Assembly (NCBI GenBank): GCA_964597315.1
Contig: CAZQXD010000008.1
Span: forward strand, 1-64,000
Length of the DNA: 64,000 nucleotides
Source: CAZQXD01 sp964597315
GTDB lineage: Bacteria > Pseudomonadota > Gammaproteobacteria > Competibacterales > Competibacteraceae
Direction of reading: 5' to 3'
The notes under the pieces are model-generated. The model had not been told where the DNA came from. It did no database searches and saw only the letters and a list, made by a program, of their open reading frames with translations. Shown in pieces: positions 52,323-60,836 of the stretch. Numbering within the stretch: position 1 is the first letter of the stretch; each line of letters opens with the position of its first letter. Both the position numbers and the translations under genes were made by a program.

Positions 52323-54230
52323 TCACGCCTCAATGATCCCTACCTGCCCTAGATAGGCCAGCACCTGCCCGGCGGCATCTTCTGGGGACTGGACCTGGGT
52401 CTCTAGGCGCAGCTCCGGGTTTTCTGGGGCCTGGTAAGGGGAGTCGATGCCGGTGAAGTTTTTCAGCTCGCCCCGGCGGGCTTTTTTGTAGAGACCCTTG
52501 GTATCCCGCTCCTCGGCCACGGCCAGGGGGGTGTCCACGAACACTTCGATGAACTCCCCTTCCTCCATCAGGCCCCGGGCCATCAACCGTTCGCTGCGAA
52601 ACGGGGAGATGAAGGACACCAACACGATCAGCCCGGCATCGGTCATCAGCCGCGCCACTTCCGCTACCCGGCGGATGTTCTCCACCCGATCGGCCTCGGT
52701 GAAACCCAGGTCCTTGTTCAGGCCATGACGGATGTTGTCCCCGTCCAGGAGATAGGTATGCCGACCCAGGGCGTGGAGGCGTTTTTCCACTAGATTGGCG
52801 ACCGTGGACTTGCCAGCGCCAGATAGGCCGGTGAACCACAGCACGCAGGGCTTCTGGCCCTTGAGGGCGGCGTGAGCCTGCTTGTTAACATCGATGGCCT
52901 GCCAGTGAACGTTCTGGGAGCGGCGCAGGGCGAAGTGCAACAGGCCCACCCCCACGGTGCCGTTGCTCAGCCGGTCGATGAGGATGAAGCCGCCCGTGTC
53001 CCGGTTCTCCTGATAGGCGTCGAAGGCCACGGGCCGGTCCAGTTCCAGGCCGCATACCCCGATTTCATTCAGTTCCAGGGTTTTGCCCGCCAGACGCTCC
53101 AGGGTGTTGACGTTGACCTTGTATTTCAGGGGGGCGATGGTGGCGGTGACGGTCTTGGCGCCGATCTTCATGAGATAACTGCGACCCTGGAGCAGGGGCT
53201 GATCGCTCATCCAGATCAGGGTGGCCTCGAACTGGTCGGCCACCTCCGGGGGGCTGTCTGCGGTAGCCAGCACATCCCCGCGACTGACGTCGATCTCATC
53301 GCTCAGGGTCAGGGTCACGGACTGGCCGGCCACCGCCTGCTCCAGGTCGCCGTCGTGGGTGACGATCCGCGCCACCCGGCTCTCCCGGCCCGAGGGCAAG
53401 GCCCGGACCCGGTCTCCGGGGCGGACCAGACCCCCGGCGATGGTGCCGGCGAAGCCCCGAAAATCCAGATTGGGCCGGTTTACCCACTGTACCGGCAGCC
53501 GAAACGGCAGTCCCCGGAGGCGCTCCTCGTCCACCTCCACGGTCTCCAGATAGCCCATCAGGGTCGGCCCGTGGTGCCAGTGGGTGCGCTCGCCCGGGGT
53601 GGTGATATTGTCCCCCTTCAGTGCCGACAAGGGGATACAGGTGATGTCCTTCAGGCCGATACGCTGAGCGAAGGCCAGATAGTCTTCCTGAATTTCCCGA
53701 AACCGCTGCTCCGAGTAATCCACCAGGTCCATCTTGTTGATGGCCAACACCACATGGCGGATACCCAGCAGGGAGACCAGATAACTATGGCGGCGGGTCT
53801 GGGTGAGTACGCCCTTGCGGGCATCGATGAGGATCACCGCCACATCGGCCGTGGAGGCCCCGGTCACCATATTGCGGGTGTACTGCTCGTGGCCGGGGGT
53901 GTCGGCGACGATGAACTTGCGCTTGTCGGTGGAGAAAAACCGGTAGGCCACGTCGATGGTGATGCCTTGTTCCCGCTCTGCGGCCAGCCCGTCCAGCAGC
54001 AGCGCGTAGTCCAGGTCTCCGCCCTGGGTGCCCACTTTCTTGGAATCTGTCTCCAGGGCGGCCAGTTGGTCTTCGAACAGCATCTTGGATTCGTACAGCA
54101 GCCGACCGATCAGGGTGCTTTTACCGTCGTCCACGCTGCCGCAGGTGATGAAGCGCAGCAGGCCCTTGTTTTCGTGGGCCTTGAGGTATTGCACGATGTC
54201 CTGGGCAATCAGGTCCGAGACATGGGCCAT
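52323..54230 (-). CDS. cysNC: Bifunctional sulfate adenylyltransferase GTPase subunit/APS kinase CysNC
   Basis: A 635-aa fusion. The N-terminal CysN GTPase has GSVDDGKSTLIGRLLYESK, DTPGHEQYTRNM and NKMD, then EF-Tu-like beta domains. The C-terminal CysC APS kinase has LWFTGLSGAGKSTVANLVEK and SFISPFRSERLMARGLM. With CysD it makes APS and then PAPS from sulfate. The start overlaps the cysD stop (TAATG) and has GAGGGG upstream. Confidence 0.96.
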   Translation of the reverse strand: MAHVSDLIAQDIVQYLKAHENKGLLRFITCGSVDDGKSTLIGRLLYESKMLFEDQLAALETDSKKVGTQGGDLDYALLLDGLAAEREQGITIDVAYRFFSTDKRKFIVADTPGHEQYTRNMVTGASTADVAVILIDARKGVLTQTRRHSYLVSLLGIRHVVLAINKMDLVDYSEQRFREIQEDYLAFAQRIGLKDITCIPLSALKGDNITTPGERTHWHHGPTLMGYLETVEVDEERLRGLPFRLPVQWVNRPNLDFRGFAGTIAGGLVRPGDRVRALPSGRESRVARIVTHDGDLEQAVAGQSVTLTLSDEIDVSRGDVLATADSPPEVADQFEATLIWMSDQPLLQGRSYLMKIGAKTVTATIAPLKYKVNVNTLERLAGKTLELNEIGVCGLELDRPVAFDAYQENRDTGGFILIDRLSNGTVGVGLLHFALRRSQNVHWQAIDVNKQAHAALKGQKPCVLWFTGLSGAGKSTVANLVEKRLHALGRHTYLLDGDNIRHGLNKDLGFTEADRVENIRRVAEVARLMTDAGLIVLVSFISPFRSERLMARGLMEEGEFIEVFVDTPLAVAEERDTKGLYKKARRGELKNFTGIDSPYQAPENPELRLETQVQSPEDAAGQVLAYLGQVGIIEA

Positions 54231-55129
54231 TAGAAGTACCCCTCTTGCTTTTTCTTTTCCATGGAAGCGGCGGAGTCGTGGTCGATGACCCGCCCCTGGC
54301 GCTCGGATGTCCGGGCCAGCAGCATCTCCTGGATAATCTGTTCCAGGGTGTCGGCCCCGGACTCGATGGCCCCGGTGAGGGGATAGCAGCCCAGGGTGCG
54401 GAAGCGCACATTGCGCAAACCGGGTTGCTCCCCGGGGTCCATGGGCATGCGCTCATCGTCCACCATGATCAGGGCGCCGTCCCGCTCCACCACCGGACGC
54501 TTGGCGGCAAAGTACAGGGGCACGATGGGGATGTTTTCCAGGTAGATGTATTGCCAAATATCCAGCTCGGTCCAGTTGGACAAGGGAAACACCCGAATGC
54601 TCTCCCCCTTGTGCTTGCGGGCGTTATACAGCCGCCACACCTCCGGGCGCTGGTTCTTGGGGTCCCAGCGGTGCTGGGCGGAGCGGAACGAGAAAATCCG
54701 CTCCTTGGCCCGGGATTTTTCCTCGTCGCGCCGGGCGCCTCCAAAAGCCGCATCGAAACCGTACTGATCCAGGGCCTGCTTGAGTCCCTGGGTTTTCATG
54801 ATGTCGGTATGGATGGCCGAGCCGTGTACAAAGGGGCTGATATTCATGGCCAGTCCCTCGGGGTTGATATGGACGATCAAGTCCAAACCCAGGTTCTTGG
54901 CGGTATCGTCCCGGAATCGGATCATCTCCTGGAACTTCCAGGTGGTGTCCACGTGCAGCAGGGGGAAGGGCGGCGTGGCCGGGTAAAATGCTTTCATGGC
55001 CAGGTGCAGCATCACCGAGCTGTCCTTGCCGATGGAATACAACATCACCGGGTTGTCCGCCTCGGCCACCACTTCCCGCATGATGTGGATGCTCTCGGCC
55101 TCAAGGCGCTGTAAATGGGTCAGCCTCAT
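54230..55129 (-). CDS. cysD: Sulfate adenylyltransferase subunit 2
   Basis: The 299-aa adenylyl-transfer subunit of ATP sulfurylase. The PP-loop-like motif is MLYSIGKDSSVMLHLAMKAF. RRDEEKSRAKERIFSFR and FPLSNWTELDIWQYI are typical of CysD. It is directly coupled to cysNC. No PAPS reductase (cysH) is seen in the window. The 280 bp upstream to 55409 hold no gene that I can support, and presumably the promoter. Confidence 0.96.
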   Translation of the reverse strand: MRLTHLQRLEAESIHIMREVVAEADNPVMLYSIGKDSSVMLHLAMKAFYPATPPFPLLHVDTTWKFQEMIRFRDDTAKNLGLDLIVHINPEGLAMNISPFVHGSAIHTDIMKTQGLKQALDQYGFDAAFGGARRDEEKSRAKERIFSFRSAQHRWDPKNQRPEVWRLYNARKHKGESIRVFPLSNWTELDIWQYIYLENIPIVPLYFAAKRPVVERDGALIMVDDERMPMDPGEQPGLRNVRFRTLGCYPLTGAIESGADTLEQIIQEMLLARTSERQGRVIDHDSAASMEKKKQEGYF

Positions 55130-55409
55130 GTCATCATGACCTTCGTAGATAAGTCATAGTCCCTCAATATATCCAGCTTCGCGCCCGGGACATGGGGGCG
55201 GCAGGGTGCGCGGCTTTTGGGCCTGGGCCGGCCGCGCGGGTCAAGCTAAAAATCCAGCCGGGCACTTTATCAGGCCGACCACCCTCCGGGCACCCCTCCG
55301 GGAAGCATATCGGGAACGAAGGCCCGATCTTGACACCCTCCCCTGCCCGGGGGCGGCCACCGGGACGAATTTGCTACTATCGCCGTGAATCATTTCCGGG
55401 AGAGGCCCC

Positions 55410-55424
55410 ATGACGATTTCAATA
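55410..55424 (+). pseudogene. Detached original start of the exported-protein gene interrupted by the IS
   Basis: GGGAGAGG followed by an ATG at 55410 gives MTISI and then hits the IS left end. Joining position 55422 to 56315 (one TA copy) restores an in-frame start for the gene at 56317-56679. Confidence 0.7.
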
Positions 55425-56314
55425 GACCTCTTGAAAAAGTCATGCTGCCAGGGCGATTTCGAAGTTATGGATCGCTGCGATTAAGTTGAAACGCAATCCA
55501 AATCGTCGCCGCCGATTGCGGTAGCGACCGGCCAGGATGCGAAACCGCTTCAGGGAGCGGATGACATGCTCGACCCGAATCCGCATCGCCGCGTGCAGAC
55601 GATTGACCGCCCGTTGCGCCGGACTCAGGGGTCGGCCTGGGCTCGCCTTGAAGGGCAAATAGGCCTGAGTCTGCTCGTGTTGGATACCCTGGTAGCCTTT
55701 GTCGAACCAGTGCGGCAGGCACACCGAGACCTGCCGAGGATGCCCCTGAAAGACCTTCAGATCGTGGACGCGACCGGGGGCGAAGGCCGTGGCCAATATC
55801 TCCTTGGACTTCAGGTCAATGCTCAGTTGCGCCTTGAGCGTGTGGTCCTTTTTCTTGCCACTGTAGTGATGGCGCTGTTTTTTTTGGGCCGCTCAATCGG
55901 GGTCTCCGTGGCATCGACGGCCACCGCCGGACTCTGGGCGCGGCGACGTTGCACCCGCTCACGGCGCTTGGGCAGATGAAAGCGCGGATCGGCCAACAGG
56001 CGCTCTTCAACCCGCTGAATCAGTCGACACACGGCCGATTCACCTAGCCCCGAGTCCACGCCTAACTGCAACTGGGTCCGGTAGTCATAGTGATAGAGCA
56101 AGGTCAGCAGCAGTTGGTCTTCCAACGGTTTCTTGGGCGGGCGGCCCGGCTTGCGCTTTCGCTGTTCGGCCGCCCGCAGGGCCTCTAGCATCGCTTCGAA
56201 GGTCGCTGGCTCCACACCACAAGTGCGACGAAATTGATCGGCCGGTAGGTTTCGAAGGTTTTCATAGCTCATACCTATAGTACTGAGGGTTCATCGCTAC
56301 TTTTTCAAGAGGTC
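55425..56314 (-). mobile_element. IS5-family insertion sequence, 890 bp
   Basis: The element has perfect 16-bp terminal inverted repeats, GACCTCTTGAAAAAGT (55425-55440) and its complement (56299-56314). A TA dinucleotide is repeated on both sides (55423-55424 and 56315-56316). It carries one transposase in two overlapping frames on the minus strand. Short TA or TNA targets are normal for IS5 relatives with this transposase type. It looks intact. Confidence 0.9.
55440..56272 (-). CDS. IS5-type DDE transposase, two frames joined by a poly-A slippage site
   Basis: The first frame (56272 to 55823) encodes an N-terminal HTH part (FRRTCGVEPATFEAMLEAL, LLLTLLYHYDYRTQLQLG) and the first Asp in VAVDATETPIERPKK. 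The second frame, to 55440, encodes ATAFAPGRVHDLKVF, the second Asp in FDKGYQGI and the Glu in RVEHVIRSLKRF. The frames meet at eight As (minus strand, 55878-55885). A -1 slip there gives RPKKKQRHHYSGKKKDHTL and a complete 277-aa enzyme. The run length (833 + 1 bases) divides by three, as needed. Confidence 0.88.
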
Positions 56315-56316
56315 TA

Positions 56317-56679
56317 ATGACCGGTCGGGTCTTGGCGATGGCTTTGAGCCTGACACCCGTCATCGCCACGGCCGGGGAAGCCGATGTGGTGGAGGTGGAC
56401 GCGCGGCGGGAGGCCGACGGCAGCTATCACTTTCAAGTCAGCGTGCGCCACGCCGACAGCGGCTGGGACCACTATGCCGACCGCTGGGACGTGGTGGCGC
56501 CGGACGGCGCGGTGCTGGGCGTCCGGGTGTTGCACCACCCCCATGTGGATGAGCAGCCCTTCACCCGCAGTTTGTCGGGAGTGAGGGTCGCTCCGGGTAC
56601 CACTGCGGTAACGGTGCGCGTCCATGACTTGGTGCATGGCTTCGGGGGACGGGAAATCACGGTTCCCCTACCTCCCTGA
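56317..56679 (+). CDS. Small exported protein, 5' end separated by the IS insertion
   Basis: A 120-aa protein with a signal peptide (MTGRVLAMALSLTPVIATAG). The short beta-rich domain contains HADSGWDHYADRWDVVAPDG, VLHHPHVDEQPFTRSLSG and VTVRVHDLVHGFGG. I know this as a conserved domain of unknown function in bacteria. The original start lies at 55410, before the IS. The present ATG at 56317 is internal but still gives a full signal peptide. AAGAGG from the IS end stands 6 bases upstream, so translation may survive. Confidence 0.75.
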   Translation: MTGRVLAMALSLTPVIATAGEADVVEVDARREADGSYHFQVSVRHADSGWDHYADRWDVVAPDGAVLGVRVLHHPHVDEQPFTRSLSGVRVAPGTTAVTVRVHDLVHGFGGREITVPLPP

Positions 56680-56945
56680 TTATTGACTACGCCATCCTGG
56701 GCTTCAACAATGTCCCGGCCACCGGCAAAGTTATCAGATCGTTGATGAGGCTCGCCCGCTTTTCCGGCCCCGGTAGTGAATGGGCCGGAAGGTCTCACTG
56801 GCTGAGTGGCGGGCGCTCTTTCTGGCACTGGTAGCCATGTTCCGGGGACATATTGTGTCTGTATAGAATGGCGTAGGTGAAGATGCATCCGATGCCGACG
56901 GTCGACTGCACTTTCAGTAGCCCGGCCTGACAGGCTCCCTATATT

Positions 56946-59771
56946 TCAAAGATCCTTTATCGAAGATATTGCTCTCAGCTCCCAAACTTTAGCCTTTTTC
57001 AGGCGTGAAATTTTTATGGCGCGTAAAAAGCTTTTCTTAGCTTCCAAGATTGTCACTTTTTTATGCTGTGCACGCAAAAATTTGGATTTTTCTAAGAGCA
57101 TTTCTCCGTAAAGTCGATGAACCTCTGCTTCGCACCAACAATCGTTGCTGATCGAAATATCAGTCAATATGCTAGCGCATTTATCGATCCCCAAGTCAAT
57201 TTCTCCCATTTGTGCATGTATATTAGCTAGTAAAGTAGAATAATAAGGCATCATAATTTTTATTCCCGCAGCTTGATAAACCGACAATCCTTCCTTTATA
57301 CATCTAAAACCATTCTCTACCTGTCCTTGTTGTGACAATAACCATCCCTGACTAATTTTTGCTACTCCTCTCCAATGAGTAAAGCTATATTGTTCGGCAA
57401 GCTGAATAGCTTCAGGTAAATTTGCATGTACCTTTTCTGTACAAAGACGAAGTTGTTGGAATAAGCACCAGCAATTTAAAGCCAGACAGAGGCTGTATGG
57501 ATGTTCAAGTTTACGAGCCAAGTCAATAGCTTGATCAGCCATTATCAAGGCTTGCTTTTCATAGCCAAGCAACCATTGAATCACAGCCGCATATATACGG
57601 CAAATTATTACGGGATCATGCCCTAGCAAAGAAATATGTTGATGATGTTGATCGTATTGATGTTCAATGATGCCTTTCTCAAAATATTTCAGACTTAATT
57701 CAAACTCTCCAAGATGAAACAAAACTGATCCAAGCGCTTGGCAAGCTTCCTCATGAAAGAAGACTGAATCTGGATTATTGTGGGCAATGCCGACAAGTTG
57801 TTTACCTAACTCATATGCTTTCTTTAAGTCTGCTGTGGCAAAAAAAATTCCAAATAGACCACGATTTGCTTGGAAATTCTGAAATGCTTCACCAAATTCT
57901 TCACTCAACTTAAAAGCGCGATTATATGCCTGGTTCACTCGTATGGACCCATAACCCTCAGTAGTCATCAGTACTGTACCAAGCATCATCTGTAGCCGAA
58001 ATTCCTGCTGATTACGCTCTATGTCAGCAGGCAGAGACTCAAGCAATGCCAATGCTTTGCCAAGATGCTCGCTGGCTTCCTGACTGGCATGGCGGTACAA
58101 CGCCTGCCCAACCGCTTGCTCAAAGTACCGCACAGCTTTTGGTAAATCGTGCCCTTCCTCAAAGTGCCATGCCAGTTCCACAGCAACGTCATGGGTATTA
58201 TTGATATAACCCTTTTCGAGCCGCTCCCCGATGCATCTATGCAGACGGCAGCATCTATTCGGTGTTACTCGCTGTTGGAGTAATTCCTGGTAAAGTCCAT
58301 GAATAAATTCATAGCGTGCCGCCGGGGTCCCATCGGGCCAAGTGACCATACCTCGTTCGCGAAGAAACTGTTCTTGTCGAGCTAAAGCCGCGCAGCGCTC
58401 TTCGACTGTTTCTATTTCTATATCTAACCCGGCTGCCAAGGCTGGCGACAAGAATGATGTCCCAGCAATGCTTGCTACCTCCAGCAACTCCCGGTCCCCA
58501 GCATTTAGTTGATTGAGTTTTTTTTCAATCAACTGCTGGAGGGTAGCAGGAATTGTCAGATTGATGGCTTCTAAATCAGTCTCTAATGTCCACTGCCCAT
58601 CTACTTTTGCAAGTATTCCTTGGACGCAGAGATCCTTCAAAATATTTACCATAAATAGAGGATTGCCATCAGAACGGCGGTGAACTAGGCCTGTCAGTCT
58701 CGCTGGTAGACCTGGATACCATCTTTCAATATAGCTGCCTAAAGCAGTCTCAGTTAAGNNNNNNNNNNTTAAGGATTGCAGAGATAGCTCTTTGAATCGT
58801 TCGTATTTACATAAGTTCTGATGAATTTTTTTCAACGGATGGGTCTGTTCAAAAGCATCTTCCTGTCGATAGGTACCGATCACCATTAACTGTGCTTGCT
58901 GGTGATCGTGAACTAGATAGTTGATTAAATCGAGGGTGGACCTGTCTGCCCAATGTAAATCTTCCACATACAGTATCACCCCACGTTCAATGCTCAGCAT
59001 CGTGAATGCCTCAGAAATCTCTCGCAACATCCGCTCTCGGGTCAAACCTAGCGTCCTGCGTTGGAGTTCGTCCGCGTAAGATGGCGTTAGCAAGGCGGGC
59101 ATTTGTAGCAACCAGCTAGGTGCATATTTATCAAGACATTCTATAAATTGCCTGTCATTCGTTCCATGACAAAGTTTCCCTAACGCGGTGAGAATAGGTA
59201 AATAAGGTTCTCTTTTTCCAAAAATTTCCACACATTGCGCCCCCACTAACCAGAGATTGTGACGACTTGTTATCTGCTCTAGATACGCCTGAAGCAATGT
59301 CGTTTTCCCAATTCCGGTTTCACCCGTAATAAAGACTACTTGTCGTTCACCCTGCAGGGCGTACTCGAATTGCTGGATAAGTTGGTCCAATTCTAGCTCT
59401 CGTCCTACTACTTTGATTAATGACGGGTAGTAAGGAGCACCATGCCCAAGCAATGTGATGTTGCCGATGTATTCGTAGCCTCGCTTGTATTTCGTTTTGA
59501 TAAACTGCGGATTGTGTCGGTCATCGTTCAGGATTTTACGCAGGTCCCGGATCAAGCCCTTCAGGAGCGTATCAGTGCCAGGGGGTCTGTTACCCCACAC
59601 GGCGTACTCTAACTCTTGAGAAGTCAGCAACTTGCCAGGATTCGTGACCATGTATCGCAGCAACGCGAATGCTTTCGGTGGCAGACTGAACTCTTGTCTA
59701 CCGCGCCGAAGGCATTCATTGGTCAAATCTAGGCACCAGGTTGATAAGTGCTCGAATGGGCCTTCGATCAT
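56946..59771 (-). CDS. Winged-helix/AAA ATPase/TPR regulator
   Basis: A 941-aa regulator. Residues ~5-105 form an OmpR/CadC-type winged helix (SLPPKAFALLRYMVTNPGKLL, KYKRGYEYIG). A STAND-like AAA ATPase follows (Walker A TGETGIGKTTLL, Walker B VILYVEDLHWADRS). The C-terminal ~450 residues are TPR-like helices (YFEQAVGQALYRHASQEASE and similar). Such proteins are usually ligand- or partner-gated activators. The start at 59771 (MIEGPFEHLS) has GAGGG close upstream; 59828 lacks a site. Codon use is much more A/T-rich than in genes before 56 kb. A ten-N run inside is probably spurious. Confidence 0.85.
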   Translation of the reverse strand: MIEGPFEHLSTWCLDLTNECLRRGRQEFSLPPKAFALLRYMVTNPGKLLTSQELEYAVWGNRPPGTDTLLKGLIRDLRKILNDDRHNPQFIKTKYKRGYEYIGNITLLGHGAPYYPSLIKVVGRELELDQLIQQFEYALQGERQVVFITGETGIGKTTLLQAYLEQITSRHNLWLVGAQCVEIFGKREPYLPILTALGKLCHGTNDRQFIECLDKYAPSWLLQMPALLTPSYADELQRRTLGLTRERMLREISEAFTMLSIERGVILYVEDLHWADRSTLDLINYLVHDHQQAQLMVIGTYRQEDAFEQTHPLKKIHQNLCKYERFKELSLQSLXXXXLTETALGSYIERWYPGLPARLTGLVHRRSDGNPLFMVNILKDLCVQGILAKVDGQWTLETDLEAINLTIPATLQQLIEKKLNQLNAGDRELLEVASIAGTSFLSPALAAGLDIEIETVEERCAALARQEQFLRERGMVTWPDGTPAARYEFIHGLYQELLQQRVTPNRCCRLHRCIGERLEKGYINNTHDVAVELAWHFEEGHDLPKAVRYFEQAVGQALYRHASQEASEHLGKALALLESLPADIERNQQEFRLQMMLGTVLMTTEGYGSIRVNQAYNRAFKLSEEFGEAFQNFQANRGLFGIFFATADLKKAYELGKQLVGIAHNNPDSVFFHEEACQALGSVLFHLGEFELSLKYFEKGIIEHQYDQHHQHISLLGHDPVIICRIYAAVIQWLLGYEKQALIMADQAIDLARKLEHPYSLCLALNCWCLFQQLRLCTEKVHANLPEAIQLAEQYSFTHWRGVAKISQGWLLSQQGQVENGFRCIKEGLSVYQAAGIKIMMPYYSTLLANIHAQMGEIDLGIDKCASILTDISISNDCWCEAEVHRLYGEMLLEKSKFLRAQHKKVTILEAKKSFLRAIKISRLKKAKVWELRAISSIKDL
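58759..58768. other. Assembly gap (10 N) inside the regulator gene, probably spurious
   Basis: The bases on both sides are the same: TTAAG ends the left flank and TTAAG begins the right one. Collapsing the Ns and one copy removes 15 bases, keeps the frame and gives LSLQSLTETALGSYI, the normal spacing for these ATPases. Confidence 0.8.
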
Positions 59772-60209
59772 CACACCCTCAAAATTCCATGAAAACTCCA
59801 CAAATTCCACACCAATTATAAACCGCATTTCGCTAACGTGTATCAGGATATTGATTCATTACTGACATTCGGCAATTTTTAAACCATACATCATATAACT
59901 TAATTTATTGTTTTTATTAATTTTTTAGTTAGATGCGCAAAAAGTAATAGAGGATAGGGTCCGACTGCTACTGCTGGCAATCGTTCTCAACGGGTCCAGG
60001 GAAAGCAAGTTTACGAAGCGCGCTTATGGCCCCGGACCTAGCGTTAGCTCGGCCGCTGGCAAACCTGAACCAGGCCGAGGCTGTTAAAGAACAGCGAGGC
60101 GGATGTGAGCATGTTACTGCGATTGGGGTTACGAGATTATGGATGAATCGGATAAATTTTATACATGTTGAAAATTTTGATTGTCGCCAATTATCGTTGG
60201 AGGTTAATT
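59772..60209. other. A/T-rich intergenic region upstream of the regulator
   Basis: About 440 bp without a supported gene. It is strongly A/T-rich next to the regulator start, with a more GC-rich block at about 59960-60110 that could be debris of another sequence. A 67-codon frame at 60026 lacks a ribosome binding site. It should contain the regulator promoter and that of the small gene at 60210. Confidence 0.6.
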
Positions 60210-60335
60210 ATGCCTTACCCTTACGATAAATATCAGAATAATTTTATAGATGTCATTATTGATATAATTATTATTATAGCAATAATAATCTACTTGATAG
60301 GGACCATGGTTTCCTGTATTGCTGGTTTATTTTAA
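60210..60335 (+). CDS. 41-aa single-span membrane peptide
   Basis: The ATG at 60210 is preceded by GGAGG at ideal spacing. The product starts MPYPYDKYQNNFIDVIIDII, continues with an Ile-rich membrane helix (IIIIAIIIYLIG) and ends TMVSCIAGLF. Codons are A/T-rich, like the surrounding DNA. I recognise no family. Small Ile-rich membrane peptides can be toxins, membrane regulators or stress proteins; nothing here decides which. It lies about 170 bp before a DUF1127 gene. Confidence 0.65.
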   Translation: MPYPYDKYQNNFIDVIIDIIIIIAIIIYLIGTMVSCIAGLF

Positions 60336-60503
60336 TTTTTTCACAATACAGATTTTGGACAATGAATAACTATATAAGCAGAAATTCCAACAGTGGTCGC
60401 CGCAGACCCTTGCCCCGAATCCGGACGTTATGGTCGAGCCGATAAAAGCCCGGGTACGCGAAAATCATCTGTTTACAGTACTTGATTTTTGGAGGGATTC
60501 ATT

Positions 60504-60746
60504 ATGATGAATTATAGTCCTGTTTTTGGAATCGCCTACACCAGCCTGGTTGCCAACCTAGCGAATATTCGCACTCACTTTTCCACACTCTCACTTAGCC
60601 GGATGAGAACCACCTGGATAACCTGGCAGGGGCGGCACGGCTACCGGCGTCAACTTCGCCATATGGATGAACACTTGCTTAAGGATATAGGTCTTTCGAA
60701 ATGGAAAGCGGCTCGAGAAATCGACAAGCTCTTTTGGGAACCCTAA
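60504..60746 (+). CDS. DUF1127 domain protein
   Basis: An 80-aa protein. The C-terminal ~40 residues are a DUF1127 domain (RRQLRHMDEHLLKDIGLSKW, then KAAREIDKLFWEP), rich in Arg and Lys. The N-terminal half is hydrophobic-polar and family-specific. Small DUF1127 proteins in other proteobacteria act in stress, phosphate or RNA-related regulation. ATG 60504 has GGAGGG 8 bases upstream; a second ATG follows at once. A MITE lies 8 bp after the stop. Confidence 0.88.
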   Translation: MMNYSPVFGIAYTSLVANLANIRTHFSTLSLSRMRTTWITWQGRHGYRRQLRHMDEHLLKDIGLSKWKAAREIDKLFWEP

Positions 60747-60754
60747 CCTGATTA

Positions 60755-60832
60755 GAACTCTTGAAAAAGTAATCTATAGCGCTTTCTGGTGCTTGATAAA
60801 ACAAGCACTTACGCACACTTATTCAAGAGGTC
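60755..60832. mobile_element. 78-bp MITE with the ends of the neighbouring IS5-type element
   Basis: The ends are GAACTCTTGAAAAAGT (60755-60770) and, reversed, GACCTCTTGAATAAGT (60817-60832). Each differs by one base from the IS terminal repeat at 55425. TA flanks both sides (60753-60754 and 60833-60834), the same duplication as the IS. No coding capacity is present. The interior has a 7-bp stem, GTGCTTG and CAAGCAC. Confidence 0.82.
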
Positions 60833-60836
60833 TATT

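Noticed and set aside
60026..60229. 67-codon frame upstream of the 41-aa peptide
   Set aside because: No ribosome binding site, mixed composition, and it overlaps the well-supported start at 60210.
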